Source: DATDPM01 sp041498815 (GTDB taxonomy: Bacteria; Pseudomonadota; Alphaproteobacteria; DATDPM01). From it: a stretch of DNA of 24,164 nucleotides. A program made the position numbers and the translations under genes. This document shows, piece by piece, positions 15,023 to 22,584 of this stretch. Every line of letters begins with the position of its first letter. Position 1 is the stretch's first letter. The notes below the pieces were generated by a model. That model worked only from the letters and a program-made list of their open reading frames with translations. It had not been told where the DNA came from and searched no databases. The stretch spans positions 1 through 24,164 of the forward strand of contig JBGQJC010000039.1 of NCBI GenBank assembly GCA_041498815.1, read 5' to 3'.

Positions 15023-17329
15023 TTAGCTGCACTTGGAATAGCCGCAAGAGGTGCAGACGTCGCAGTTGTCTTGGCGGATGAGGCCCGCCTCGCCGCATTT
15101 CGGGCATTGACGGAGCCTGAATTCGGGCATGCCCACGACTTGACGCAGCGCCGCCGGTTCCATGCGCCCCGAAGGCTTCGGCAGGAATCCGATGTCGATC
15201 ATGTGGTGCTCGATCACGTCGCCGATCGCGGCCAGGAGCGAGGGCACGTAATGGCCCTGCACCCATTGGCCGCCCCTGGGGTCGAAAACGGATTTGAGTT
15301 CCTCGACGACGAAGGAGACATCGCCGCCGCGCCGGAACACGGCGCTGATCATGCGCGTCAAGGCCACCGTCCAGGCGTAGTGCTCCATGTTCTTGGAATT
15401 GATGAACATCTCGAACGGGCGGCGGCGCCCGTCCTGCACGATGTCGTTGATGGTGATGTAAATGGCGTGCTCGGAGTCCGGCCATTTGATCTTGTAGGTG
15501 TGGCCCGGAAGCTCCCCCGGCCGGCCCAAGGGCTGGGTCATATAAACGACGCCGCCGGCCTCGAATGCGTCGCGGTGCTTGGCCGCGGTCTTGGCGAAGG
15601 GCAATTCCGCCTGGCTCTTGACCTTGTCGGGAACGGCCATGACCGAGCCCGTCACCTCGTTCGGCCGGTAGGTGGTGCAGCCCTTGCAGCCCAGATCGAA
15701 GGCCTGAAGGTACACATCCTTGAAGTCGTCGAAGGAGAGGTCGGCGGGCACGTTGATGGTCTTGGAGATCGAGGAATCGACGAATTTCTGGACGGCGGCC
15801 TGCATCACCAGATGGTCGGCCGGGCGCAGGGCCTGGACGTCCACGAAATATTCGGGGAGCGGCGCGGTCTCGCCCTTGGTCCGGCGGTAGAGACGCAGCG
15901 CATAGTCCGTCACTTCCTCTTCGCGGCGCGTGCCGTCGGGCATCAAGACCGCCCGGGTGTAGCTCGGGCTGAACACCGGCTCGATCCCGGACGAGACATT
16001 ATCGGCGAAAAGCGAAATGGTTCCGGCGGGCCCGACCGAAGTCAAAAGCGCGTTGCGGATGCCGTGCTTTTTGATCGCGGCGCGGATGTCGTCTTCGAGC
16101 GCCGCCACGGTCTCGCCGGCAAGGTATTTCTCGGCGTCATAGAGCGGAAACGCGCCCTTTTCGGCGGCGAGTTCCGCCGAGGTCAGGTAAGCCGCGCGCC
16201 GGATTTCGCGCATCCAAGATTCGGTCACGCGCACCGCGGCTTCGCTGCCGTAGCGCGCCCGGCACATCAAAAGCGCATCGGCAAGCCCGGTGACGCCGAG
16301 CCCGATGCGGCGCTTCGCCTTGGCCTCATGTTCCTGCCGGGGCAGCGGATAGTGCGAGATGTCGATGACGTCATCCAGCATTCGAACCGCGACCGCGACC
16401 AGTTCGCGCAATTCATCGGCGTCGATGGCGGCCTCGGGCGTAAAGGGATTGCGCACCAGCCGCGCCAAGTTGATCGAGCCCAAGAGACACGCCCCATAGG
16501 GCGGCAAGGGCTGCTCGCCGCAGGGGTTGGTGGCGTGGATCGTCTCGCAGTAATAGAGATTGTTCGCGCGATTGATGCGATCGATGAAGATCACGCCCGG
16601 CTCGGCATAGGCGAAGGTCGCGCGCATGATCTTGTCCCAGAGCTCGCGCGCCGGAATGGTCTTGTAGCTGACGCCGTTGAAAACGAGGGGCCAGGGCGCA
16701 TCTTCCTTCACCGCCTGCATGAAAGCGTCGGTGACCAGGACCGAAAGGTTGAACATGCGCAAGCGCCCCGGCTCGCGCTTGGCCTCGATGAAGGCCTCGA
16801 TGTCGGGGTGGTCGCAAGCCAGCGTCGCCATCATCGCGCCGCGCCGGTACCCGGCACTCATGATCGTGCGGCACATGGCGTCCCACACGTCCATGAAGGA
16901 GAGCGGGCCCGAGGCATCCGCCCCCACGCCTTTCACCGGCGCGCCCTTTGGCCGGAGGGTCGAGAAATCGTACCCGATGCCGCCGCCCTGCTGCATGGTG
17001 AGCGCGGCCTCTTTCAAATTCTCGAAGATCGCGCCCATGTCGTCTTCGATGTCGCCCATGACGAAGCAATTGAAGAGGGTGACCTGGCGCTCGGTCCCGG
17101 CGCCGGCCAGAATCCGGCCGGCCGGCAGGAACCGGAAATCCTCGAGCGCGGCAAAGAACCGCTCGGTCCAGGCGGCGGGCTCCGTCTCCGGCGCGGCCGC
17201 CGCCGCCGCTACCCGGCGCCACGTGTCCTCGACGGTCTTGTCCACAGGATGGCCTTCCGCCGACTTCAGGCGGTACTTCATCTCCCATATCTGTTGGGAC
17301 AGGCCGCTAAGCCGGATCATGGGCCGCAT
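15023..17329 (-). CDS. nrdJ: Adenosylcobalamin-dependent (class II) ribonucleoside-diphosphate reductase NrdJ
   Basis: A 768-residue class II ribonucleotide reductase that makes deoxyribonucleotides using a B12-derived radical and no oxygen. The active-site motif NPCGEQ has Cys270 (the thiyl-radical position) and Glu272, followed by LPPYGACLLGSINL. Cys88 in LFNCFVM is the expected member of the reducing pair. Also present are GGIGYDFSTLRPKGA, SAGYRRGAMMATL and SKTINVPAD. The C-terminus (about 742-768) has two CxxC pairs and the swinging-arm-like CGYSKCS. Start ATG 17329 gives the family-like MRPMIRLSGLSQQIW; an in-frame TTG at 17392 and ATG 17320 are less convincing. A promoter lies at 17416-17444. 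Its 3' end abuts the chaC remnant. Confidence 0.95.
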   Translation of the reverse strand: MRPMIRLSGLSQQIWEMKYRLKSAEGHPVDKTVEDTWRRVAAAAAAPETEPAAWTERFFAALEDFRFLPAGRILAGAGTERQVTLFNCFVMGDIEDDMGAIFENLKEAALTMQQGGGIGYDFSTLRPKGAPVKGVGADASGPLSFMDVWDAMCRTIMSAGYRRGAMMATLACDHPDIEAFIEAKREPGRLRMFNLSVLVTDAFMQAVKEDAPWPLVFNGVSYKTIPARELWDKIMRATFAYAEPGVIFIDRINRANNLYYCETIHATNPCGEQPLPPYGACLLGSINLARLVRNPFTPEAAIDADELRELVAVAVRMLDDVIDISHYPLPRQEHEAKAKRRIGLGVTGLADALLMCRARYGSEAAVRVTESWMREIRRAAYLTSAELAAEKGAFPLYDAEKYLAGETVAALEDDIRAAIKKHGIRNALLTSVGPAGTISLFADNVSSGIEPVFSPSYTRAVLMPDGTRREEEVTDYALRLYRRTKGETAPLPEYFVDVQALRPADHLVMQAAVQKFVDSSISKTINVPADLSFDDFKDVYLQAFDLGCKGCTTYRPNEVTGSVMAVPDKVKSQAELPFAKTAAKHRDAFEAGGVVYMTQPLGRPGELPGHTYKIKWPDSEHAIYITINDIVQDGRRRPFEMFINSKNMEHYAWTVALTRMISAVFRRGGDVSFVVEELKSVFDPRGGQWVQGHYVPSLLAAIGDVIEHHMIDIGFLPKPSGRMEPAALRQVVGMPEFRLRQCPKCGEAGLIRQDNCDVCTSCGYSKCS

Positions 17330-17415
17330 CTCGCACCGGAAATCGCCGCTGCCGGGGCCGGTTGGTGCCCGCGACCGTGACAAAAACCGCAATCATATGA
17401 ATTAGTTACTTGGTA

Positions 17416-17444
17416 AATGTAGGGGCACCGCCAGCGCCAGTCAA
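17416..17444 (-). promoter_or_regulatory. Putative nrdJ promoter
   Basis: On the minus strand, TTGACT (17439-17444) and TACATT (17416-17421) are exactly 17 bp apart, about 85 bp upstream of the nrdJ start. Just upstream, GTTC-N7-GTTT (17452-17466, plus strand) is one base away from the alphaproteobacterial LexA box GTTC-N7-GTTC. I see no clear NrdR box. Confidence 0.6.
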
Positions 17445-17537
17445 GAACAACGTTCCCGTTACGTTTCCACAGGGTTTTACGGCGGAAATCCCTGCCGCTT
17501 GCGGGCCTTGGCGGGTTATGCCCGGAATCCACCATCC

Positions 17538-18299
17538 TTAAAGAGCCCTCTTCTCCACCGTTTTTTCCACACGGGCGGCGGCAATCAGCCGACCGGTCAC
17601 GGTTTCGATCCGGCGCTCCAGCTCGGCCATGAAGGCCTGGCGCTCCATGCCGGGCGCGATCGCGGGCAAAAAAGCGATCGTCACCGTGCCGGGATTTTTC
17701 ACAAAGCTCCGCCGTCCCCAGAAGAGGCCGGAGTTGACGGCGACGGGAACAACCGGAACCTGGAGCATCGTATAAAGTGCGGCAACGCCGGGCCCGTATT
17801 CGCCCTTGGCGCCGGGCGCAACCCGCGTACCCTCGGGGAAGATGAGTATCGAGTGACCTTGCTGAAGCGCGCGCTCGGCGCGGCGCACGATCGTCTTTAT
17901 GGCGGACGGCCCCCCGCTGCGGTCGATCCCGATATTCCCCAGGCGCGCGAAGTACCACCCGTAGATCGGAATCCGGAACAGCTCCCGTTTCATCACGAAG
18001 ATGGGGTCGTCGAGAATGACCGGCAGCGCGATGGTCTCGAAGGCCGACTGGTGCTTGATGGCGAAGACGGCGGGGTTAGCCGGAATATTTTCGCGGCCCT
18101 TGACTTCGAGTTTGATTCCCGCGACCGCGGCCGTGATCGCGATCGCGCTGCGGTTCCAGAAAACGGCGACCGGAAGCGCCAGAGCGCGCGGCGCCGCAAG
18201 AAACAAAAGAGCGAAGAAGCCGTAGAGGAAGGTCCAACCGTAAAACACGATGTTGAACAGCAGCGCGCGCGCGAGCCCGCGCAAGTCTCGGGCGCTCAT
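17538..18299 (-). CDS. plsC: 1-acyl-sn-glycerol-3-phosphate acyltransferase family protein (PlsC)
   Basis: A 253-residue inner-membrane acyltransferase that adds the second acyl chain in phospholipid synthesis, or acylates a related lysolipid. A hydrophobic N-terminal stretch spans about 13-37. The catalytic box is H83-QSAF-E88, that is HX4E where most PlsC proteins have HX4D; this Glu form occurs in alphaproteobacterial members. FPEGTR (154-159) is the glycerol-phosphate-binding motif. ATG 18299 was chosen because 40 upstream in-frame residues overlap the preceding gene and are unlike the family. It is the last gene of the ftsE-ftsX-HAD/DUF218-plsC run, 14 bp after its neighbour. Confidence 0.9.
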   Translation of the reverse strand: MSARDLRGLARALLFNIVFYGWTFLYGFFALLFLAAPRALALPVAVFWNRSAIAITAAVAGIKLEVKGRENIPANPAVFAIKHQSAFETIALPVILDDPIFVMKRELFRIPIYGWYFARLGNIGIDRSGGPSAIKTIVRRAERALQQGHSILIFPEGTRVAPGAKGEYGPGVAALYTMLQVPVVPVAVNSGLFWGRRSFVKNPGTVTIAFLPAIAPGMERQAFMAELERRIETVTGRLIAAARVEKTVEKRAL

Positions 18300-18313
18300 C
18301 CTCGCACCCGGGC

Positions 18314-19492
18314 TCAATTCCGTGCCGGTCCGCGAGGCGCAAACGCCTGGCGCAGGCGGGCCAGCAGATATTTGCTGTATTCCTCGGCAATCAGCCCGAA
18401 GGTCTTGGGGCGCCACCACCAGGCGCCCGTCGGCACCGCGGCGGGGATGACCGGATGGGGAACGATTTCGGCGTCGGGCAGCACGCGCTGAAATTCCAAA
18501 AGGCTCCGGGGCAGATGATAGCTGGAGGTGACAAGGCGGAGTGATTGGAAGCCTTGCGCCCGCATCCAGCCCGCGGCCTCGGCCGCATTGCCGACGGTGT
18601 CGCTCGCCTCATAGCCAAGGTCGATGCAGCAAGAGAGCGAGGCCGGGACATCGGGCGACAAGCGCAAGATGTCGCCGACCGTCACCTCGCGGTGCACGCC
18701 GCTGATGAGCATCCGCCCGGCCGCACCCGCCGCCAAAAGATCCAAGCCCGCCCGCAGCCGCTCGCTCCCGCCGGTCAAGACCACGATGGCGTCGGTATGG
18801 CGCGCCGGGTCCTCTACGCGATTGGGAATCTCGGCCATGAACCAGACGAGCCCCACCGCCCATCCCGCCGCGGCGAAAAAGACGGCGGCGCCAAGATGGG
18901 CCGCGAGCCGCCAACCTCGTTTCGGCTTGGGCGTCTCCCTTATCGCAAGCAAGTCGGCGGTCGCGGCGGCGAGGTCGTCCCGGACCTCGACCGGCTGCAG
19001 CCAAATCGGAATTCCCGCCTTTTCCGCGGCGGCGCCCTTGCCGGTGCGAACCAGGATCAGCCGGCAGCCGATGGCCGCGCCCGCCTCGAGGTCGCGGATC
19101 GAATCGCCGATCACCAGGCAGTCCGCGGCCTGCATCCCGAATTTTTCAAGCGCCTCGCGCAGCATGCCGGGCTTCGGTTTCCGGCGGCTGGTTGCGCGCG
19201 CCGGCGCATCGGTGCAGACGATGACGTCGTCGAGCTTCGCCCCCCATTGCGCGAGCTCCGCATGAAGCTTGGCGTGGATGGCGGCCAGCATCGCGTCATC
19301 GATGATGCCGCGTCCCACCACCGACTGATTGGTGACGACGACGGCCTTGATGCCCGCGGCATTGAGCTTTGCCACCGCTTGCGCCGTGTCGGGAATAAGC
19401 ACCAGCTCGTCGGGGGATTTGACCGAATCGGGACGGTCGTGATTCAACACGCCGTCGCGGTCCAGCAGCACCATCTTCGGGCGGCGCTTCAA
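18314..19492 (-). CDS. Fusion: HAD phosphatase (GmhB-like) plus membrane-anchored DUF218 (YdcF/ElyC-like)
   Basis: One uninterrupted frame of 392 residues holds two proteins. Residues 8-185 are a HAD-IIIA histidinol-phosphatase/GmhB-like phosphatase: nucleophile Asp11 and Asp13 in DRDG, TNQS (54-57), KPKPGM (105-110) and IGDSIRDLEAG. The zinc-loop CxH...CxC pattern of true GmhB is nearly gone (CTD and TSR instead), so heptose-bisphosphatase activity is doubtful. A transmembrane helix follows (about 198-217). Residues 231-380 are a DUF218 domain with TDAIVVLTGGS, DLGYEASDTVGNA, TSSYHLPRS and PHPV, as in ElyC/SanA/YdcF envelope proteins. The start is TTG 19492 (14 bp after ftsX) or ATG 19474. 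With a cytosolic HAD, the DUF218 half would face the periplasm. Confidence 0.87.
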   Translation of the reverse strand: MKRRPKMVLLDRDGVLNHDRPDSVKSPDELVLIPDTAQAVAKLNAAGIKAVVVTNQSVVGRGIIDDAMLAAIHAKLHAELAQWGAKLDDVIVCTDAPARATSRRKPKPGMLREALEKFGMQAADCLVIGDSIRDLEAGAAIGCRLILVRTGKGAAAEKAGIPIWLQPVEVRDDLAAATADLLAIRETPKPKRGWRLAAHLGAAVFFAAAGWAVGLVWFMAEIPNRVEDPARHTDAIVVLTGGSERLRAGLDLLAAGAAGRMLISGVHREVTVGDILRLSPDVPASLSCCIDLGYEASDTVGNAAEAAGWMRAQGFQSLRLVTSSYHLPRSLLEFQRVLPDAEIVPHPVIPAAVPTGAWWWRPKTFGLIAEEYSKYLLARLRQAFAPRGPARN

Positions 19493-19506
19493 TACGGCGC
19501 GTCCAT

Positions 19507-20418
19507 TCAGATCATCCGGCTCAAGCGCCGCATCACGGTGGCGCGCGCGGTCAGCATGGCGATCGTGCCGGCCGCAACCGGAACCAGGGCGAGCGCCACC
19601 CATTGCCCGGGCGAAAGCCGGATCTCGGGCAGCAAGAGCGAATCGACGCGCCCCGCCGCCAGTCCCAAAAGCTCGACCGTGGCGACCACGGCCAGAATCC
19701 CCGGCACGGCGCCGGCCAAGGCAAGCCGCAGCGCATGGCCCTGGAACTGTCTGGCGATGTATCCGTCCTCGGCGCCGATCAGGTGGAGCATTTCGATGAT
19801 GTCGTGATGCACGGCAAGGCCGCTTCGGGTCACGTAAACGACGGTCAGAACCGCCAAAAGACAGGTGAGCGCCACGACCACGCCCGCCACCGTCTGGACC
19901 GAATGGACGAAGGTGGAAAGCCGGCCAAACCAAAGCCCGTGGTCGTCCAGGCTGGCGCCCGGAACCGCGGCGCCAAGGCGCGCCGAAAGCCCCGCCGTGT
20001 CGATCTCGGCCGCGCGGTCCACCGTCACGTCGATGACATCGGGAAGCGGCAGATCCACATCGTACGCCACCTTGCCGAGCCAGGGCTGCAACAGCCCGGC
20101 GATCTCGCGCCTCTCCAGCGCCTCGGCGGCGATGATGCCGGGGGTCGCGCGCAAGAGGTCGAGCGCCGCCTTGAGGCGGGCTTTCTGCGGATCGCCGGGG
20201 GTCGCATCCGGATCCTGCCCGGGCGCGGCCAGAACCGGGGGAATTTCCACCGTCACGTTCGAGGATTGGCCGGGATCGAAACGCGCGGCGACGGTCGAAA
20301 GCCCCAAGGCGCCGGCCAGCGCGATACCCGCCAGATAGGTCATGAAGGCGATGGTCCAAGGCAAGAAGCGGCTCGATTCGTCGGCATCGAGCGGCAGGAT
20401 TTTGAATTGCGCGAACAT
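19507..20418 (-). CDS. ftsX: Cell division protein FtsX (ABC-type permease subunit)
   Basis: A 303-residue inner-membrane protein with the FtsX layout. There is a cytosolic N-terminus, a first membrane helix (about 19-40), a periplasmic domain of roughly 135 residues, then three more helices near 178-200, 230-255 and 270-292. With FtsE it controls peptidoglycan hydrolysis at the septum, typically through EnvC-like activators. The N-terminus FKILPLDADESSRFLPWTIA is typical of alphaproteobacterial FtsX. Its ATG directly follows the ftsE TGA with no gap, so the two are translated together. Low sequence conservation is normal for this family. Confidence 0.88.
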   Translation of the reverse strand: MFAQFKILPLDADESSRFLPWTIAFMTYLAGIALAGALGLSTVAARFDPGQSSNVTVEIPPVLAAPGQDPDATPGDPQKARLKAALDLLRATPGIIAAEALERREIAGLLQPWLGKVAYDVDLPLPDVIDVTVDRAAEIDTAGLSARLGAAVPGASLDDHGLWFGRLSTFVHSVQTVAGVVVALTCLLAVLTVVYVTRSGLAVHHDIIEMLHLIGAEDGYIARQFQGHALRLALAGAVPGILAVVATVELLGLAAGRVDSLLLPEIRLSPGQWVALALVPVAAGTIAMLTARATVMRRLSRMI

Positions 20419-21141
20419 TCAGCCGTGCTTGATTGAGGCCGGCAACTGCACGTGGGATTCGCCGCCCGCGAGCTCGATGCGCGGATAGGGAAAGCGCGAC
20501 ACGAGCGCTTCGTTGTGGGTCGCGATCACCACCGTGGTGCCGATCCGGTTCAGTTCTTCGAACAAATAGAGAAGGCGCATCGCGATGATATCGTCAACGT
20601 TGCCGGTGGGTTCGTCGGCCAGCAAAAGCTTGGGCCGGCTGATGACGGCGCGCGCGATCGCGACCCGCTGCTTTTGCCCGCCCGAGAGCGTGGCCGGCTT
20701 CGCGTTCAAATGGTCGGCCAGGCCCACCCAGCTCAAAAGCTCCGCCACGTGATCGTGAATCTGACCGGGCTTGGCCCCGGCCACCCGAAGCGGCAAGCCG
20801 ACGTTCTCCAGCGCCGTCAAATGGTCGATCAGCCGGAAGTCCTGGAATACGACGCCGATGCGGCGCCTGAGTTTCGGCAGTTCGGACCCCCCGAGCGTCG
20901 CCACGTCGCGGCCGAAAAGCGTTATCAGGCCCCGCGAGGGCCGGCAGCCCAGATACATGAGCCGCAGCAGCGTCGATTTTCCGGCGCCGCTGGCACCGGT
21001 CACGAAATGGAAGGTTCCGGGCTCGACGGTGAAGGAGGCGTCACGCAACACCTCCGGCCCCGTGCCGTAGCGCATGCCGACGTTCTCGAAACGCACCATG
21101 ACCGGAGCCGTCGGGGGCTCGTGAAGCAGCCGCGATCTCAT
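20419..21141 (-). CDS. ftsE: Cell division ATP-binding protein FtsE
   Basis: A 240-residue ABC ATPase. Walker A GASGAGKST is at 49-57, the signature LSGGQKQR at 152-159, Walker B LLLADEPTG at about 172-180, and the switch His in ATHN. The segment VVFQDFRLIDHLTALENVGLPL is characteristic of FtsE. It energises FtsX at the division site. ATG 21141 is used; family similarity starts at ATG 21099 (MVRFENVGMRYG), so the first 14 residues may not be translated. It leads the minus-strand run and diverges from the DUF3426 gene. Confidence 0.93.
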   Translation of the reverse strand: MRSRLLHEPPTAPVMVRFENVGMRYGTGPEVLRDASFTVEPGTFHFVTGASGAGKSTLLRLMYLGCRPSRGLITLFGRDVATLGGSELPKLRRRIGVVFQDFRLIDHLTALENVGLPLRVAGAKPGQIHDHVAELLSWVGLADHLNAKPATLSGGQKQRVAIARAVISRPKLLLADEPTGNVDDIIAMRLLYLFEELNRIGTTVVIATHNEALVSRFPYPRIELAGGESHVQLPASIKHG

Positions 21142-21196
21142 TGAATCCAAAGAATGACATGGGCTTTGCCGGGGTGCAATTCGGGGCCCCGCAATC

Positions 21197-21225
21197 TTGC
21201 CTTGGGTGCCCCAACCGCCTATAAC
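21197..21225 (+). promoter_or_regulatory. Putative promoter of the DUF3426 gene
   Basis: TTGCCT (21197-21202) and TATAAC (21220-21225) have a 17-bp spacer and lie about 48 bp before the ATG at 21273. It is one of the better matches in the window. Confidence 0.5.
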
Positions 21226-21272
21226 CCTGAACCACTCCCGATTTTCCCGACTGGCCGCCGCTTTCGCGCAGC

Positions 21273-21929
21273 ATGATTCTTACCTGTCCCGCCTGTTCGA
21301 CCCGTTACATGGTGGACCCGCCGACTCTGGGGAGAGCCGGACGGCGGGTGCGTTGCGCCAAATGCGGCCACAGCTGGATGCAGGGCCCGCCCGACGACCT
21401 TCCCAAGGCTTTGTCTATGGCCCCCGACGGCGAGGTGCGGCTAAGCCCGGCCGCGGCGCGCGCCGCCGAAAAGCGCCGCGCCGCGCAAAAGAGCGCGGCC
21501 GGATGGCTGATTTTTGTCTTGGTCTTCGGCGGCGGTTGCGCCGCCGCCTATGCCTACCGCCAGCAAATCGTCGATTACTGGCCGCCGGCGGCCCGCCTCT
21601 ATACCGAGCTCGGCATCAAGCTCCGGGTGCTGGGCGAAGGTCTCGAGATCCGTAATCTCAACCTATCCCATGCCGAGCACGACGGCACCCCGGTCCTGGT
21701 GGTCGCGGGCGAGATCGCCAATACCACCGGGCAAGCTAAAGATGTGCCGGGGCTGCGCGGGGCTCTCTTGGATAGTGACAAGCATGAACTTCAGCACTGG
21801 ATCTTCACGACCGCCCATCCGCGCTTGCTCCCGGGCGAGGTCGCGAGCTTCGAGTCCGAGGTCGCCAATCCCAAGCCGGATGCCGCCAATATCTCGATCA
21901 CCTTCACGGGCGAGCGGCCCGCGCCCTGA
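21273..21929 (+). CDS. Zinc-ribbon (MJ0042-type) DUF3426 membrane protein
   Basis: A 218-residue protein. The N-terminal zinc ribbon has Cys5, Cys8, Cys28 and Cys31 (MILTCPACSTRYMV ... RCAKCGHSW). An Ala/Lys/Arg-rich linker (about 56-75) leads to one membrane helix (about 77-95), and a DUF3426 beta-domain (about 106-215) follows, presumably periplasmic. No enzyme function is known; such proteins are thought to sense or bind a partner via the zinc ribbon. The gene diverges from ftsE, a common arrangement in related bacteria as I recall it. The ribosome-binding site is weak, but the start is fixed by the zinc ribbon. Confidence 0.88.
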   Translation: MILTCPACSTRYMVDPPTLGRAGRRVRCAKCGHSWMQGPPDDLPKALSMAPDGEVRLSPAAARAAEKRRAAQKSAAGWLIFVLVFGGGCAAAYAYRQQIVDYWPPAARLYTELGIKLRVLGEGLEIRNLNLSHAEHDGTPVLVVAGEIANTTGQAKDVPGLRGALLDSDKHELQHWIFTTAHPRLLPGEVASFESEVANPKPDAANISITFTGERPAP

Positions 21930-22019
21930 CCTGCTACGGGCCCGGCGTCAAGTTGCCCGGCCGGAGGCGGCGGTTTCCGGAAAATATTCGTAAAGTAAAA
22001 ACCGGGACCTGTGCGTGAT

Positions 22020-22047
22020 TTGAATAAAGTTTTTCGAAAAATATAAC
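22020..22047 (+). promoter_or_regulatory. Putative cpdR promoter in an AT-rich island
   Basis: TTGAAT (22020-22025), a 16-bp spacer and TATAAC (22042-22047) lie in the only strongly AT-rich stretch of the window (about 21980-22130). TATGAT at 22057-22062 is a second -10-like hexamer without a matching -35. The leader to cpdR would be about 115 nt. Confidence 0.5.
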
Positions 22048-22065
22048 AATTCTCAGTATGATATT

Positions 22066-22154
22066 TTTGTGATCACTGCCGTTTTCCCGAAATTAACATT
22101 GCGGGTGAAGATTGCATCCCTTATCTGTTAGGGGCAGAACGACGCGATCACAAA
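22066..22154 (+). other. Long-range inverted repeat in the cpdR leader
   Basis: TTTGTGATC (22066-22074) pairs perfectly with GATCACAAA (22146-22154), ending 15 bases before the cpdR ATG. Inside, CTGCC (22076-22080) can pair with GGCAG (22134-22138), and small CCCG/CGGG and CCCT/AGGG hairpins are possible. It could be a structured RNA leader or a two-site protein-binding region. Confidence 0.4.
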
Positions 22155-22169
22155 CAAGACTGGACTCAG

Positions 22170-22580
22170 ATGGCGCGTATATTGGTGGTCGAAGACGTGG
22201 CGGCGGTGCGCGAATTCGTGCGCCGGGCGCTTGCCCACGATGGGCACGAGGTGGCGGTGGCCGAGGACGGGCTGCGCGGCCTCGCGCTTATGACGGAGGG
22301 CGATTTCGATCTGCTGTTGACCGATATCGTGATGCCGGGCCTCGACGGCATCGCGCTCGCGCTGAAGGTGGCCAAGGAATTCCCGGACGTGCGTATTCTT
22401 CTGATGACCGGCTACGCCGCCGAGCGCCAGCGCGCCCATAATCTGGACGCCCTCATTCACCGCGTTATCCCGAAGCCGTTCTCGCTTCAGGAAATCTGCC
22501 GGGTCGTCAAAGAGGTTCTGGCGGAATGGCCGGCGACTTCGCCGCCCGGAAACGGCGGCGGCAAGACGGCGCCGCACTAA
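22170..22580 (+). CDS. cpdR: CpdR-like single-domain response regulator
   Basis: A 136-residue stand-alone receiver domain. Acidic pocket Glu8/Asp9, phospho-acceptor Asp52 in LLLTDIVMPGLDG, Thr80 in LLMTGYA and Lys102 in PKPF are all present. The stretch DLLLTDIVMPGxDGI and the short length match CpdR of Caulobacter. There the unphosphorylated protein primes ClpXP to degrade CtrA and other cell-cycle factors, and CckA-ChpT phosphorelay shuts this off. Role here is by analogy; the Gly/Lys-rich C-terminal tail (about 122-136) is not informative. It stands alone behind its own promoter and meets the convergent DUF4175 gene with a 4-bp gap. A generic CheY-like regulator is the alternative. Confidence 0.87.
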   Translation: MARILVVEDVAAVREFVRRALAHDGHEVAVAEDGLRGLALMTEGDFDLLLTDIVMPGLDGIALALKVAKEFPDVRILLMTGYAAERQRAHNLDALIHRVIPKPFSLQEICRVVKEVLAEWPATSPPGNGGGKTAPH

Positions 22581-22584
22581 GCCG

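Noticed and set aside
14894..17380. 828-codon plus-strand open frame through nrdJ
   Set aside because: Only its first 43 codons look like protein (ChaC). The remainder is antisense to well-conserved NrdJ motifs and has the composition typical of a shadow frame.
17330..17537. Cobalamin riboswitch or NrdR box before nrdJ
   Set aside because: The leader is about 80 nt with no B12-box-like sequence, and no pair of NrdR-type 16-bp palindromes is visible.
21182..21191. Perfect 10-bp palindrome CGGGGCCCCG between ftsE and the DUF3426 gene
   Set aside because: Short GC palindromes are frequent by chance at this base composition, and nothing else links it to regulation.
21142..21200. Promoter for ftsE on the minus strand
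   Set aside because: TTGCAC is present, but no acceptable -10 hexamer sits at a proper distance.
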